A DNA stretch of 22,356 nt from Candidatus Berkelbacteria bacterium CG_4_9_14_3_um_filter_39_23 (GCA_002789815.1 PFTZ01000075.1:1-22356), one strand, 5' to 3'. Numbered from the stretch's first letter, positions 7,134 to 14,720 are shown. A program made the numbers and translations. The notes: generated by a model not told the origin, from the sequence alone.

Positions 7134-8010
7134 AATATCAAAAAATAATCAAGAAAAATTGCTTGATGATTTTTATGTATTTGATAACAAGTATCCAGAT
7201 TTAAACAAATATATAAAAAATACCAAAGAAATAAAAAATATTCTAATCACCATTAGAACATTGCAAAGTAAAAAAGAAAAACCAGTAGTGATAGATAAAT
7301 ATTTTTTGGAGTTATCGCAAATCATTGGTAAATATTCAAATTGCTCTGAATTTACTTGTTTTATAAATGCTTGCGACAATACTATGAATAAATTTAAAAA
7401 TGAAATGAATTTACTTAAAAAAATTACCGAAAGATATTTTGCCAAAAGAGTATTAAACGAAATGGTGCCAGAAGAATGGGTGCAAGCGATATTGGACACA
7501 AATTCATCAAGAAAAAAAGGAAAGTGCGGAGAAAACAAGCTAATTTATATTTTGAAAAAACAGGGATTTAAAGAAGTTTATGACTGGAACAATTTTTTCA
7601 ATGCTGATTACTGCGTGGTAAAATTTTCCAAAAAATTCAGCCTAAAAAATGTCCGCGAAAACTTGGATGTAAAAATAAATACTAAAAAACAAAACAAAAC
7701 ACTTGATTTAATTATTAAAGCGAAAGGTAAAATTTTACTTTGCGAAGCCAAGCATCTAAACACTGCTGGCGGTGGTCAAGATAAACAAATTTCAGAACTA
7801 ATTGAAATTTTAGGACTTGCCGAAAAAAATGGAATTTCCTATATTTCTTTTTTAGATGGCAAATATTCCAATGTCTTGTTGGGTGTAAATGGACACGGCG
7901 ATAAAATAACCACCCAAAGAAAAGAGATAAAACAATACCTGAATAACAATCCTGATAATTATTGGGTGAATACCGCTGGTTTTGAAAATCTAATTTCAGA
8001 TTTAAAATAA
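7099..8010 (+). CDS. probable type II restriction endonuclease, PD-(D/E)xK fold
   Basis: This 303-residue protein overlaps the methyltransferase 3' end by 35 nt in another frame, the usual tight coupling of R-M partners. A PD-(D/E)xK nuclease core is visible: G-E-N-K-L-I (144-149) in a helix that often carries an acidic residue, then L-D203, twelve residues, and E216-A-K218 in ILLCEAKHL, followed by the polar GGGQDKQ (224-230). The N-terminal 130 residues are Lys/Asn-rich and unrecognised. I do not recognise the specificity family. Composition matches the methyltransferase, not the hydrogenase genes. A different PD-(D/E)xK nuclease partner is possible, but cleavage of unmethylated target DNA is most likely. 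Confidence 0.75.
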   Translation: MKKIQNNLYYFEISKNNQEKLLDDFYVFDNKYPDLNKYIKNTKEIKNILITIRTLQSKKEKPVVIDKYFLELSQIIGKYSNCSEFTCFINACDNTMNKFKNEMNLLKKITERYFAKRVLNEMVPEEWVQAILDTNSSRKKGKCGENKLIYILKKQGFKEVYDWNNFFNADYCVVKFSKKFSLKNVRENLDVKINTKKQNKTLDLIIKAKGKILLCEAKHLNTAGGGQDKQISELIEILGLAEKNGISYISFLDGKYSNVLLGVNGHGDKITTQRKEIKQYLNNNPDNYWVNTAGFENLISDLK

Positions 8011-8016
8011 TTTGTT

Positions 8017-8844
8017 ATGCTAAATCCATACTTACCACAATCAGTCAAAGTGAAAAAAATTGAAAGCTTGACGCCAAATATCGTCCAGCTAACTTATCGA
8101 GTCTCACCTAAAAGAATTTCATTGCGAAAATCTCTAATGTTTACCCCTGGTCAATTTGTCCTGGCTGGAATTTGGGGGGTGGGGGAAGCGCCTTTTGGAC
8201 TGGCTAACAATCCCTTTGAAACACAACAACAAGCGATTGTTGTCCGCAATACTGGCGGACAAGTGACCAGCGCCCTGCACCGCATAAAAATAGGCGATAC
8301 CATCACGATTCGCGGACCGTATGGCAATGGTTTTCCGCTAAAAAAAATGAAGGGCGCGGATATTGTGGCGATCGCGGGCGGCTGCGGAATTCCGCCCATT
8401 GCGTCGCTAATGGAATATATCGTGCAGAGACGGCGAGAATTTGGAAAAGTATTTTTAGTCTATGGCGCGTCCGATCCTAAACAGTTTGCCCTGCGTGAAA
8501 AATTTACCTATTGGAGAAAACATAAAATAGATGTGGTGCTAACGATTGATAAAAAACACCCTGGTTGGCGCGGACGAATCGGCTATGTCTCCGACCATTT
8601 GAAAAATTTATCTTTTGACCCAGAAATAACCTACGGCGCGATGTGCGGACCCGGACCGATGTCTCGAGCTTCGGCAAAAATTTTGTGCGAGCTTGGCGTG
8701 GCAGAGCAACGAATTATGGTTTCCGAAGAACGAAAAATGTCCTGCGGAATTGGCAAATGTCAGCACTGCACTTGTGGAAAATTTTATGTTTGCACTAACG
8801 GACCAGTTTTTAGCTATAATCAAATTAAAGATAGTCATGATTGA
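8017..8844 (+). CDS. hydG: group 3b-type hydrogenase diaphorase gamma subunit (FAD, NAD(P), [2Fe-2S])
   Basis: This subunit passes electrons between the iron-sulfur chain and NAD(P). Domains in the 275 residues: an FAD-binding barrel ending in RGPYGNGFPL (99-108), an NAD(P)-binding Rossmann part starting IVAIAGGCGIPPIASL (116-131) and including MCGPGPM (209-215), then a [2Fe-2S] loop C243-x4-C248-x2-C251-x7-C259 in the form ERKMSCGIGKCQHCTCGKF. This is the ferredoxin-NADP reductase / dihydroorotate dehydrogenase PyrK-like arrangement of HydG/ShyC. It lies 6 nt after the endonuclease stop, without an SD. In the usual gene order it would follow hydB directly, so the R-M pair separates two partner subunits. 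Confidence 0.9.
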   Translation: MLNPYLPQSVKVKKIESLTPNIVQLTYRVSPKRISLRKSLMFTPGQFVLAGIWGVGEAPFGLANNPFETQQQAIVVRNTGGQVTSALHRIKIGDTITIRGPYGNGFPLKKMKGADIVAIAGGCGIPPIASLMEYIVQRRREFGKVFLVYGASDPKQFALREKFTYWRKHKIDVVLTIDKKHPGWRGRIGYVSDHLKNLSFDPEITYGAMCGPGPMSRASAKILCELGVAEQRIMVSEERKMSCGIGKCQHCTCGKFYVCTNGPVFSYNQIKDSHD

Positions 8845-8895
8845 AATTTCAAAATACAAATCTCAAATCTCAAAATGACAATTCAAAATACAAAA
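8844..8895 (+). repeat. A-rich repeat at the hydG/hydD junction
   Basis: Tandem-like units such as TTTCAAAATACAAAT, TCTCAAAAT and ATTCAAAATACAAA fill the gap after hydG, supply the ATG of hydD at 8875 and encode its first residues (T-I-Q-N-T-K). The 18-mer AATCTCAAATCTCAAAAT at 8859-8876 is identical to the one at the murC/murB junction (2502-2519, minus). Confidence 0.6.
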
Positions 8896-9642
8896 TTATT
8901 AAAGCCAACAATAGCTATTTACGATTTCACGGATTGCGAAGGGTGCGAGGTCCAACTCGTATCGCTGCTTGAAGACTTTTTGCAATTAGAAAAAAGAGTG
9001 GAGATTGTCAATTGGCGTTTAGGGCAAGAGCACAATCACCCCGGACCGTTTGATGTTTGTATAATCGAAGGCACGCCGATCACTTTATTGGAGCAAAAAT
9101 TATTAAAGGAACTGCGCGCTAAATCAAAGGTTTTGGTTGGGCTTGGCGCTTGCGCCACGCTTGGCGGAATTCCAGCGATTGTCAGCAAAAAACAACGAAA
9201 CGCGATGTACAAAAAAATTTACAGCGAGAATTATAAACCGCGCGGGCTTGATAGTTTGCCACTTGCCAACTATGTGCCGGTTGACTACTTAATCCACGGT
9301 TGCCCAGCAGATAAAGCAGATATTTTGCGATCGCTTACTGACCTTTTGGCTGGGAAAATGCCCGCGCCATTTCCCTACCCGGTCTGTATGGAATGCAAAC
9401 TAAAAGGACCTGAGTGCCGACTGTTAAATCAAAAGCCGTGCCTTGGTCCTGTGTCGCAAGCTGGATGCGACGCAGTCTGTGTTCGTGGCGGAACTGGTTG
9501 CTATGGATGCCGAGGAAATGTAAGTGGAGCTAACTGGACTTCTTTAAAAAAAACGCTCAGTCAATTTATGACCCATGACGAAATGAAAAAATATGTTTCG
9601 GTTTTTTTATCCGCCACCGATGAATATAAAAATTTAAAGTGA
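8875..9642 (+). CDS. hydD: [NiFe] hydrogenase small (delta) subunit
   Basis: The small subunit carries the iron-sulfur chain next to the NiFe site. Twelve cysteines in the 255 residues fit three clusters. Proximal: C21-x2-C24, C93 in GACATLGG, and C143 in HGCP. The others use C171, C174, C181, C189, C198, C202, C209 and C212, in the form CMEC...C...PC, then C-x3-C-x6-C-x2-C. There is no twin-arginine signal, so the enzyme is cytoplasmic. The first eight or so codons lie in an A-rich repeat, and the family-like sequence begins at about K10-P-T-I-A-I-Y. No SD is seen, so translation may be coupled to hydG 30 nt upstream. Order and content match the group 3b delta subunit. Confidence 0.92.
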   Translation: MTIQNTKLLKPTIAIYDFTDCEGCEVQLVSLLEDFLQLEKRVEIVNWRLGQEHNHPGPFDVCIIEGTPITLLEQKLLKELRAKSKVLVGLGACATLGGIPAIVSKKQRNAMYKKIYSENYKPRGLDSLPLANYVPVDYLIHGCPADKADILRSLTDLLAGKMPAPFPYPVCMECKLKGPECRLLNQKPCLGPVSQAGCDAVCVRGGTGCYGCRGNVSGANWTSLKKTLSQFMTHDEMKKYVSVFLSATDEYKNLK

Positions 9643-9652
9643 AAAATGATAA

Positions 9653-10912
9653 ATGAAAAAACCAATTCAAAATAGTATGATCGCGAAAATAGAAGGGCAC
9701 GGCTCGCTTAACATTAATTTTAAAGCCAAAAAGGTCGAGCTTAATATCTTGGAAGGGGAGCGCCTGTTTGAAGAAATGCTCATCGGCAAAAGTTACGAAC
9801 AAACATACTGGATAACTCCGAGAATTTGCGGAGTTTGCCCGATTGTTCACGCGCTTGCTTCGGTTAAGGCGGTTGAAGAGACGTTTCGCATTCAAGTCAG
9901 TCATTCCAGCCAAATTATGCGCGAGTTGATGATGTGTAGCCAAATGCTTGAGTCGCATATTTTGCATTTGATATTTTTATCTTTGCCTGATTATTTGGGG
10001 GTGGATAGGGGAACGGAAATTTACCAAAAACACCCCAAGTATTTTAATATGGCGCTAAAAATTAAAAAAACCGCGGATTTTATTGCCAAAGCAATCGGCG
10101 GACGACCAGTTCATCCAGTAACTATTACTGCTGGCGGATTTTTCAAGTTTCCTAAAATAGAAGTAATTCGTGAAATAAAAATCCAGCTTCAAAATATTAT
10201 TGACGATGCTGAAGGCTTGGTAAATTTAGCCCTGAGTTTAAAATATCCCGCGCTCTATAATCCGTGCGAATATTTATCCGCAGAGCCAAAATTAGCTGAC
10301 GAATTCCCTATTTATTCTTTTTCTAAAATTTCGTCCAGCCGAAACTCAAATTTTGAAATTAAAAATTACATCAAAGAAATTAAAGAGCTGGTAGTCCCCT
10401 ACTCGACCGCCAAATTCGCCCAGCATTTTAAACAAGGTTTTATGGTTGGGTCGCTGGCGCGCGTGCTGTTATTTGGCAATCGCCTCACTCCTCTTGCCAG
10501 CCAATACTTAAATAAAATTAACCTTGATACTCTGAGATTTAATCCGTATTATAACAATCTTGCTCAAGCGCTGGAGGTTTTGCATTATACGGAAAAAGCC
10601 ATCAACATTTGCGATTTTGCTTTGAAAAATGGTCTTGAAAAACCAATGGTTGGATTTAAAACGCGCGCCGGTCGTGGAGTGGGCGTGATGGAAGCCCCGC
10701 GCGGAATACTTTATCATGACTACACATTTGATAGCCGAGGCAATGCGACCGACATCAATATTATCACACCAACTGTACAAAATTTAGCCCATATAGAAGA
10801 GGACGCAAATTTTATTGTTGAACACTCTGACGCTAACGAGTCGGAAATTTATCACCAAATAGAAATGCTTGTCCGCGCCTATGACCCCTGCATCACTTGT
10901 AGCGTGCATTAA
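9653..10912 (+). CDS. hydA: [NiFe] hydrogenase large (alpha) subunit
   Basis: This subunit holds the NiFe(CN)2CO centre that oxidises or evolves H2. It has 419 residues. IEGHGSLNI (13-21) is the N-terminal signature. RICGVCPIVH gives nickel ligands C59 and C62 plus H66; DPCITCSVH gives C413 and C416 and ends at H419, the last residue before TAA. Large subunits normally have a C-terminal peptide after this His that an endopeptidase removes once Ni is inserted. Here there is none, so the protein is encoded in its mature length. It is last in the operon, 10 nt after hydD. H2-dependent reduction of NAD(P)+ or the reverse is the likely role; sulfur reduction is known for archaeal relatives. Confidence 0.94.
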   Translation: MKKPIQNSMIAKIEGHGSLNINFKAKKVELNILEGERLFEEMLIGKSYEQTYWITPRICGVCPIVHALASVKAVEETFRIQVSHSSQIMRELMMCSQMLESHILHLIFLSLPDYLGVDRGTEIYQKHPKYFNMALKIKKTADFIAKAIGGRPVHPVTITAGGFFKFPKIEVIREIKIQLQNIIDDAEGLVNLALSLKYPALYNPCEYLSAEPKLADEFPIYSFSKISSSRNSNFEIKNYIKEIKELVVPYSTAKFAQHFKQGFMVGSLARVLLFGNRLTPLASQYLNKINLDTLRFNPYYNNLAQALEVLHYTEKAINICDFALKNGLEKPMVGFKTRAGRGVGVMEAPRGILYHDYTFDSRGNATDINIITPTVQNLAHIEEDANFIVEHSDANESEIYHQIEMLVRAYDPCITCSVH

Positions 10913-10931
10913 AATTGAATATCTCTACCCC

Positions 10932-10948
10932 CCAACCACAGGGGTTGG
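10932..10948. other. small hairpin between convergent hydA and the DUF6390-like gene
   Basis: CCAACC, 5-nt loop, GGTTGG. It sits 20 nt past hydA and 22 nt past the end of the convergent gene. No U-tract follows on either strand (the plus-strand 3' side is A-rich), so a canonical intrinsic terminator is doubtful. Confidence 0.3.
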
Positions 10949-10969
10949 AAATAAAAAAAGAAGTAAAAA

Positions 10970-11677
10970 TTAAGAAAATAATTTTAAGCTCTGATTGTTC
11001 CAAAAATTGAGTTGTATTTGTTGGCTAGAAGAAATCTTGTCGCATATCCAACCCCAATGAATAGCAACAAGATCGCCTTTTTTAAATTTAGTACTATCTA
11101 AAACGCGCGCTGTTTCTATACTCGGCACGAACTTTATACTATGATTTACTATTTTTAATTTTTGAGTTTTGATTTTTAATTCTTTATTCTTGATTTTTAA
11201 TTTAATTTTTCCGGGACGAATTAAGCAATTATTCATCAGAGTTAACGACGGCTGAAACATTTTTAACATTCCGCCAGTTTGAGAAAAAATATGAATTACA
11301 TGGAACGAATGATGAGGACGGCTGCCAAGGGGCACATTTCCCAACATTTCAACCAATGTTTTTTTTGAGACCAATGTGTGAAAACGATTTTCCAACTCAT
11401 TATAAAATCTTTGCAAATTACAATTTTTAAGTAAATCATTGCCAACCCAGTATGCCTCTACTACTCGCCTGTCAAATGGATCCTTGATTTTGTTTTCCTG
11501 AGCGATAAATTTCAGATACGGCACAGCCCCGCGAAATTTTTCAAGCAATTGCCGCAAGCCCTCGTCAGTTTTCCCAGCTTTCAAATAATCCAAAATAGCG
11601 CGTGAATCACGCGGTCCGCAATAATGAAAATGATTGGGCGGAAAACCAAAACGAAGATGGTAAAGTGAACCGTCCAT
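10970..11677 (-). CDS. DUF6390-like hydrogenase-associated protein
   Basis: I take ATG 11677 (235 residues); a TTG four codons upstream is possible. F-G-F-P-P-N...H-Y-C-G-P (10-22) near the start, NNCLIRPGKI (149-158), and a late GDLVAIHWGWIC (201-212) fit the DUF6390 family, which I recall from the neighbourhood of hydrogenase maturation genes. The function is unknown. The conserved C20, C151, H207 and C212 could bind metal, but this is inference. Residues about 158-178 are a Lys/Ile/Leu run (K-I-K-L-K-I-K-N-K-E...) encoded by A-rich repeat text, apparently inserted in frame between the conserved blocks. The gene is last of a set with hypC and an EamA transporter, converging on hydA. Family confidence is moderate. 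Confidence 0.65.
   Translation of the reverse strand: MDGSLYHLRFGFPPNHFHYCGPRDSRAILDYLKAGKTDEGLRQLLEKFRGAVPYLKFIAQENKIKDPFDRRVVEAYWVGNDLLKNCNLQRFYNELENRFHTLVSKKTLVEMLGNVPLGSRPHHSFHVIHIFSQTGGMLKMFQPSLTLMNNCLIRPGKIKLKIKNKELKIKTQKLKIVNHSIKFVPSIETARVLDSTKFKKGDLVAIHWGWICDKISSSQQIQLNFWNNQSLKLFS
11143..11206 (-). repeat. A-rich repeat inside the DUF6390-like gene
   Basis: On the minus strand, units like AAAAATCAAGAATAAAG, AATTAAAAATC and AAAACTCAAAAATTAAAAAT run in frame without a stop. They encode a Lys-rich tract that has no place in the flanking conserved blocks. The style matches the repeats at gene junctions in this window. Confidence 0.55.
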
Positions 11678-11721
11678 TTGATATTTCAAAGATTTATAAA
11701 TACAAAATTTACGGAAATAAT

Positions 11722-12639
11722 CTAATTATCTTTTAAGAGAACTTTATTTTGAAAATTTTTCATATTTCCAAATGACTTGAAAATAAACACTCCTGCCAAG
11801 AAAAATATTGCGATCACAACTAAATCACGAAATGCAATTTGACCTTTTTGGATTGAGGCTATAAGTGTGGTGATGGGTGAGCCCAAAACTAAAATTGCGG
11901 CAACGATATGGACCGGCGCGCGTCTAACTGCTTCATACCAAGTCAAAACATAGCCCAAAAGCAAAACTGAAGTGATTAATATCCACCACATTTGGCTGGC
12001 GTTAAATTCACCCATATCGCCCGCCTTGCCCAAAAATCCTAAATACAAAAGCATAAAAATTGCGCCGAAAAACATCCGACCCCAGCTAGCGACAATAGAC
12101 GAAATTTGTTTTTTAGCCAAGAAAAATTTTTTAACTAAAATATTTTCTATAGTCCAAAATGCGACCGCAAGCCAAATAAGCTGTTGCCCATTTCCCAAAA
12201 AATTTGCTGGCGCTTTAAATAAAATCAAATTTCCGCCAATAAGCAAAATAAACCCTGCGACAAACCATACGGTAATTTTTTCTTTAAGAAAAATTATCGC
12301 GCCGATTGCCACCCAAATAAACATCGTTTTATGGATAAAACCAGCTGTCCCTGCGCTAGTAAGCGCGATGCCTTTAAAAAACAATACAAACGGAATTGAT
12401 CCACCGATTAGCCCAATTGAAATTAGATAAAACCAGTCCCTTGCTGTTAAATTTTTAAGTTTAACGAAATTTTTTGTGCCGATTAAAATGCTGGTTAGAA
12501 AAATTGCTACCAGCAAATTTTTTGAACTGGTAAAAACCGTAGCGTCAGAAAATTTAACCACATAGCTATTAAGCCAAATCGAAAACCCAGAAATAACCGC
12601 AGTAGCTATGGCAAAATATAAACCATTTGTTTTACGCAA
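11722..12639 (-). CDS. EamA/DMT-superfamily transporter
   Basis: A 305-residue integral membrane protein. About ten hydrophobic helices form two five-helix halves, the EamA repeat layout (first half to about residue 143, second from about 153). GGSIPFVLFFKGIALTSAGTA in the first half and YVLTWYEAVRRAPVHIVAAI in the second are the typical paired EamA blocks before the fourth helix. The substrate is unknown: the family exports amino acids, nucleosides and other metabolites. Start codon TTG 12639 is chosen because AAGGAGG (12646-12652) lies 6 nt upstream and no suitable ATG exists. The start overlaps the 3' end of hypC by 8 nt, so the two are co-transcribed. Its place between two hydrogenase-linked genes is notable but does not reveal its cargo. 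Confidence 0.88.
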   Translation of the reverse strand: MRKTNGLYFAIATAVISGFSIWLNSYVVKFSDATVFTSSKNLLVAIFLTSILIGTKNFVKLKNLTARDWFYLISIGLIGGSIPFVLFFKGIALTSAGTAGFIHKTMFIWVAIGAIIFLKEKITVWFVAGFILLIGGNLILFKAPANFLGNGQQLIWLAVAFWTIENILVKKFFLAKKQISSIVASWGRMFFGAIFMLLYLGFLGKAGDMGEFNASQMWWILITSVLLLGYVLTWYEAVRRAPVHIVAAILVLGSPITTLIASIQKGQIAFRDLVVIAIFFLAGVFIFKSFGNMKNFQNKVLLKDN

Positions 12640-12847
12640 GATGAGCCTCCTTTTGAATTTTAATTATCTCATTAGCTGATTTTTTGTCAAGCGTCTGGAT
12701 CGCCAGATTACCGTGCGCCAAAATCCAATCGCCGATTTTCGGGTTTTCAAGTAGCGCCGTGTCCACTTTATGCTTGTGACCATGTGAGTGAACCGTGGCG
12801 GTTTTTCCTTTAATCCTAATTATTTTCATTGGTGTGCCAAGACACAT
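12632..12847 (-). CDS. hypC: hydrogenase maturation chaperone HypC/HybG
   Basis: HypC (71 residues) carries the Fe(CN)2CO unit with HypD and delivers it to the large-subunit precursor. Diagnostic features: the N terminus M-C-L-G-T-P-M-K, where C2 becomes the functional N-terminal cysteine; a beta-barrel with A-T-V-H-S-H-G (17-23); and IGDWILAHGNLAIQTLD (38-54), equivalent to the GDYVLVHAGFAI block. ATG 12847 is preceded by GAGGG. It heads the set hypC, EamA transporter, DUF6390-like gene. The other maturation genes (hypA, B, D, E, F) are not in the window. As HydA has no tail to remove, HypC here may act only in iron-cofactor delivery. Confidence 0.93.
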   Translation of the reverse strand: MCLGTPMKIIRIKGKTATVHSHGHKHKVDTALLENPKIGDWILAHGNLAIQTLDKKSANEIIKIQKEAHLA

Positions 12848-13038
12848 ATTCCCTCGCTTTCTGCTCAGTCAAATGCAAAATGCAAAATAACTAACAATGA
12901 TTAAATTTCTAAACATTTTATTGGATAAATTTGAGATATCCGCTTTGAAGTAAAGCAAAAAACAGAGAGAAGCCAGTCGATAATTCTTTCTATTTAATTT
13001 CAGTCATCATCTCTAAACCCGTAAACATAATAAAAACC
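12848..13038. other. intergenic gap upstream of hypC
   Basis: It holds a short A-rich repeat (AAATGCAAAATGCAAAATAA at about 12875-12894), of the type seen elsewhere in the window, and the GAGGG before hypC. I see no clear promoter hexamers, terminator, tRNA or ORF of interest. Confidence 0.4.
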
Positions 13039-13989
13039 TTATGATGTGATATTTTCTGCTAATAAATCAACTTTTTTAATTAAATGTGCGGCATCTGTAT
13101 TTGAATTTCTAATAGTATCAAGTATTTCTTTTTGCTTTATAAAATATCCATCTATATCGGATTGTTTCGGATTTTGGATATAAATTTTTTGGTCTAGGTA
13201 GTCATTTAGCTGTTTATCTAATTTTACATCTGCCAAATTTTTCAAACTATATAGCCCAACATATAAATTTATTTTATCATACATTACTGTTACGTAATAT
13301 TGCCCTCCACCAATTTCTTGTCCGATCACACATAAATATCCAATTCCCTTAACGGTTTTGTCTTTATTTTCTAAATACCTAACACTTGTATGCGGGTTAA
13401 TCACTGCTCCAAGCGACATCGGATATATAGGTTTGGTCATATCAACACCTGAAATGCTATTTTGTTGGTAAATCTTGTCAAGCACATTAACATCATCATT
13501 TAAAATATACCCCGTCTCATTTTCTTTAATTTTGGTAATATTTTCTTTTTTTGCAACGGATAAATAATTTATCAAATTATTTTGGTCAGGCTTAGCAAAA
13601 CTAATCTCATAATAATCTAGAAAAATCGGGGAGTTTGGTTCTCCGGCTACCTCTTTCCCCTGCACAGGGCTGAACTCTTCCGGATACTTGAAACTAAACC
13701 CATACTCATCATTGGTGTAAGTTTTCCAGTCAGCGGTCGGGTCGGGAGTAGCGGTGTCTGCCCCAGTTTCATCAGAAAGGGATTCCTCCGCTTCGGTCAG
13801 AATGACATTTGCAGTGTTTGAATTTTGGTTATGGGAATTTGTTTGTGATTTGTTATTTGCATTTTAAGATTTCATATAATATCACGCTCCTCCCACTGCT
13901 CCGCCCAAAATCACCACTGACAAAACAATCACTAAAACCACCAGCCCGACACTCCCCGCGTTATTTTTTTGGAAAGATCTATGTTGCAT
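13039..13989 (-). pseudogene. broken membrane-anchored PsbP-like protein
   Basis: One frame runs from ATG 13989 to the stop at 13039 but has two in-frame stops, TGA at 13882-13884 and TAA at 13864-13866. Before the stops is a clear anchor: a short polar start, a Val/Leu/Ile-rich helix (residues 14-28), then G-G-A-V-G-G-A. After them come an Asn/Gln/Ser-rich linker, an acidic linker, and W-K-T-Y-T-N-D-E-Y-G-F-S-F-K-Y-P, the start of a PsbP/MOG1-like extracellular domain common in Patescibacteria. The domain continues intact for over 200 residues. The linker next to the stops consists of an A-rich repeat (about 13815-13865) and a GTCATTCTGACCGAAGCG-type repeat (13779-13806). An internal GTG (13665) would give only the domain without export signal. 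Most likely it is a recently broken gene; sequencing error is possible. Confidence 0.65.
13779..13865 (-). repeat. two dispersed-type repeats inside the broken PsbP-like gene
   Basis: GTCATTCTGACCGAAGCG and the bases after it (13779-13806, minus) match a short repeat common in bacterial genomes. Next to it (about 13815-13865) is A-rich text such as ATGCAAATAACAAATCAC. They lie in the linker between membrane anchor and folded domain, and the TAA at 13864 is at the repeat's edge. Confidence 0.5.
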
Positions 13990-14004
13990 TTTTTTGTTAT
14001 CCTT

Positions 14005-14349
14005 TTATTTTAAAAATTGAATTTCCTTGCCATATTTTTTAGCTTCAGCCAGCCATGGAGAATCTCCATTTTTAAATTCCTGGGGGGTAGCTGGATGGGC
14101 TTCTATCATAGGGGAAATTTCGTTAGCGATAATGTTGGCTTGCGTTAATTCATCAAAAGAATTATCTTTTCCAAAATCGGACGATATCACCGCAAAATCA
14201 ACATCGCTCCACGGAAGTTCATTTTTTCTGGCATATGATCCAAAAAGAATCAATTTTTCAACTTTAATACCGTATTTTTTTAAAGCTTGTTTATATGCCT
14301 CGCCAACTTCTCTAACTTCTCTGCTATTTAATTTTTCTTTAAAAACCAT
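14005..14349 (-). CDS. MNT-type nucleotidyltransferase (antitoxin-like)
   Basis: This 114-residue protein has the minimal nucleotidyltransferase core: LILFGSYARKN (33-43), then D49-V-D51 in WSDVDFAV, the GSx(10)DxD metal site of the polymerase-beta fold, with a possible third acid at E83. In MntA/HepT-type systems such a protein modifies a HEPN partner with AMP and silences it. Its ATG overlaps the 3' end of the HEPN gene by 22 nt, giving order HEPN then MNT. GGAG lies 8 nt before the ATG. The Gly-Ser and both Asp are present, so activity is plausible. It might also be a chromosomal housekeeping pair, common in archaea and Patescibacteria. Confidence 0.82.
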   Translation of the reverse strand: MVFKEKLNSREVREVGEAYKQALKKYGIKVEKLILFGSYARKNELPWSDVDFAVISSDFGKDNSFDELTQANIIANEISPMIEAHPATPQEFKNGDSPWLAEAKKYGKEIQFLK

Positions 14350-14714
14350 TTTAGATACTCCTTACTCTTATTAAAATATCTTTTTGCATAATTAAATGTT
14401 GCTTTTTGTTTAAGCCCTTGCTTGTAATCAGTATAACGAGCCTCTATGTTAAATCCCGTAACGATTTCCATCTCTCTTTTTTGCTCTTTGGTTGTATGTA
14501 GACCAGCAATAAGTGAGAGCCTAACCAGATCGTGAATTTTTGGGGATTCTTTTTTGGTTTTCTCTAAAACTCTGGCTTTAAGCGCTTTTTCCAATGATAA
14601 CTGAATGATGAATAATGACCAAAGATAATTTTTATCTTTTAACAATTTTTCCGCAAATTCAAAATCCTCTTTGGCGCCATTTTCCCAAAATTGAATCTTA
14701 TCCTGTAAATTCAT
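14328..14714 (-). CDS. HEPN-domain protein (toxin-like partner)
   Basis: This 128-residue all-helical protein matches the HEPN domain: W-x-x-x-A-K-E-D-F-E-F-A (10-21), a long second helix with QLSLEKALKA (38-47), PKIHDLVRL (58-66), and the ARYTDY segment (92-97) typical of HEPN partners of MNT proteins. The catalytic R-x4-6-H motif of ribonuclease-type HepT is not evident, so RNase activity is uncertain. I start it at ATG 14714. An upstream TTG at 14750 is in frame, but it coincides with the -35 box and the -10 box lies between the two. The predicted start is leaderless, which differs from the SD-led antitoxin-like gene behind it. Confidence 0.8.
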   Translation of the reverse strand: MNLQDKIQFWENGAKEDFEFAEKLLKDKNYLWSLFIIQLSLEKALKARVLEKTKKESPKIHDLVRLSLIAGLHTTKEQKREMEIVTGFNIEARYTDYKQGLKQKATFNYAKRYFNKSKEYLKWFLKKN

Positions 14715-14720
14715 AATTGT

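Noticed and set aside
7173..7538. 121-codon open frame on the minus strand
   Set aside because: Antisense to the endonuclease gene. It is explained by the AAA/TTT-rich coding, which gives Phe/Leu/Ile-rich shadows.
9566..9967. 133-codon open frame on the minus strand
   Set aside because: Antisense across the hydD end and the hydA start, both of which have firm motif support.
10932..10948. intrinsic terminator for hydA
   Set aside because: A hairpin exists but an A-rich, not T-rich, stretch follows on the plus strand, so it is listed only as a hairpin.
11972..12430. 152-codon open frame on the plus strand
   Set aside because: It lies wholly antisense to the EamA transporter, whose helices and SD-supported start are clear. 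Its own sequence has no recognisable domain or SD.
13864..13884. TGA read as Gly, as in Gracilibacteria/SR1
   Set aside because: The same frame also has a TAA. TGA and TAA end many intact genes here (hydB, methyltransferase, hydG, hydD with TGA; hydA, hypC with TAA).
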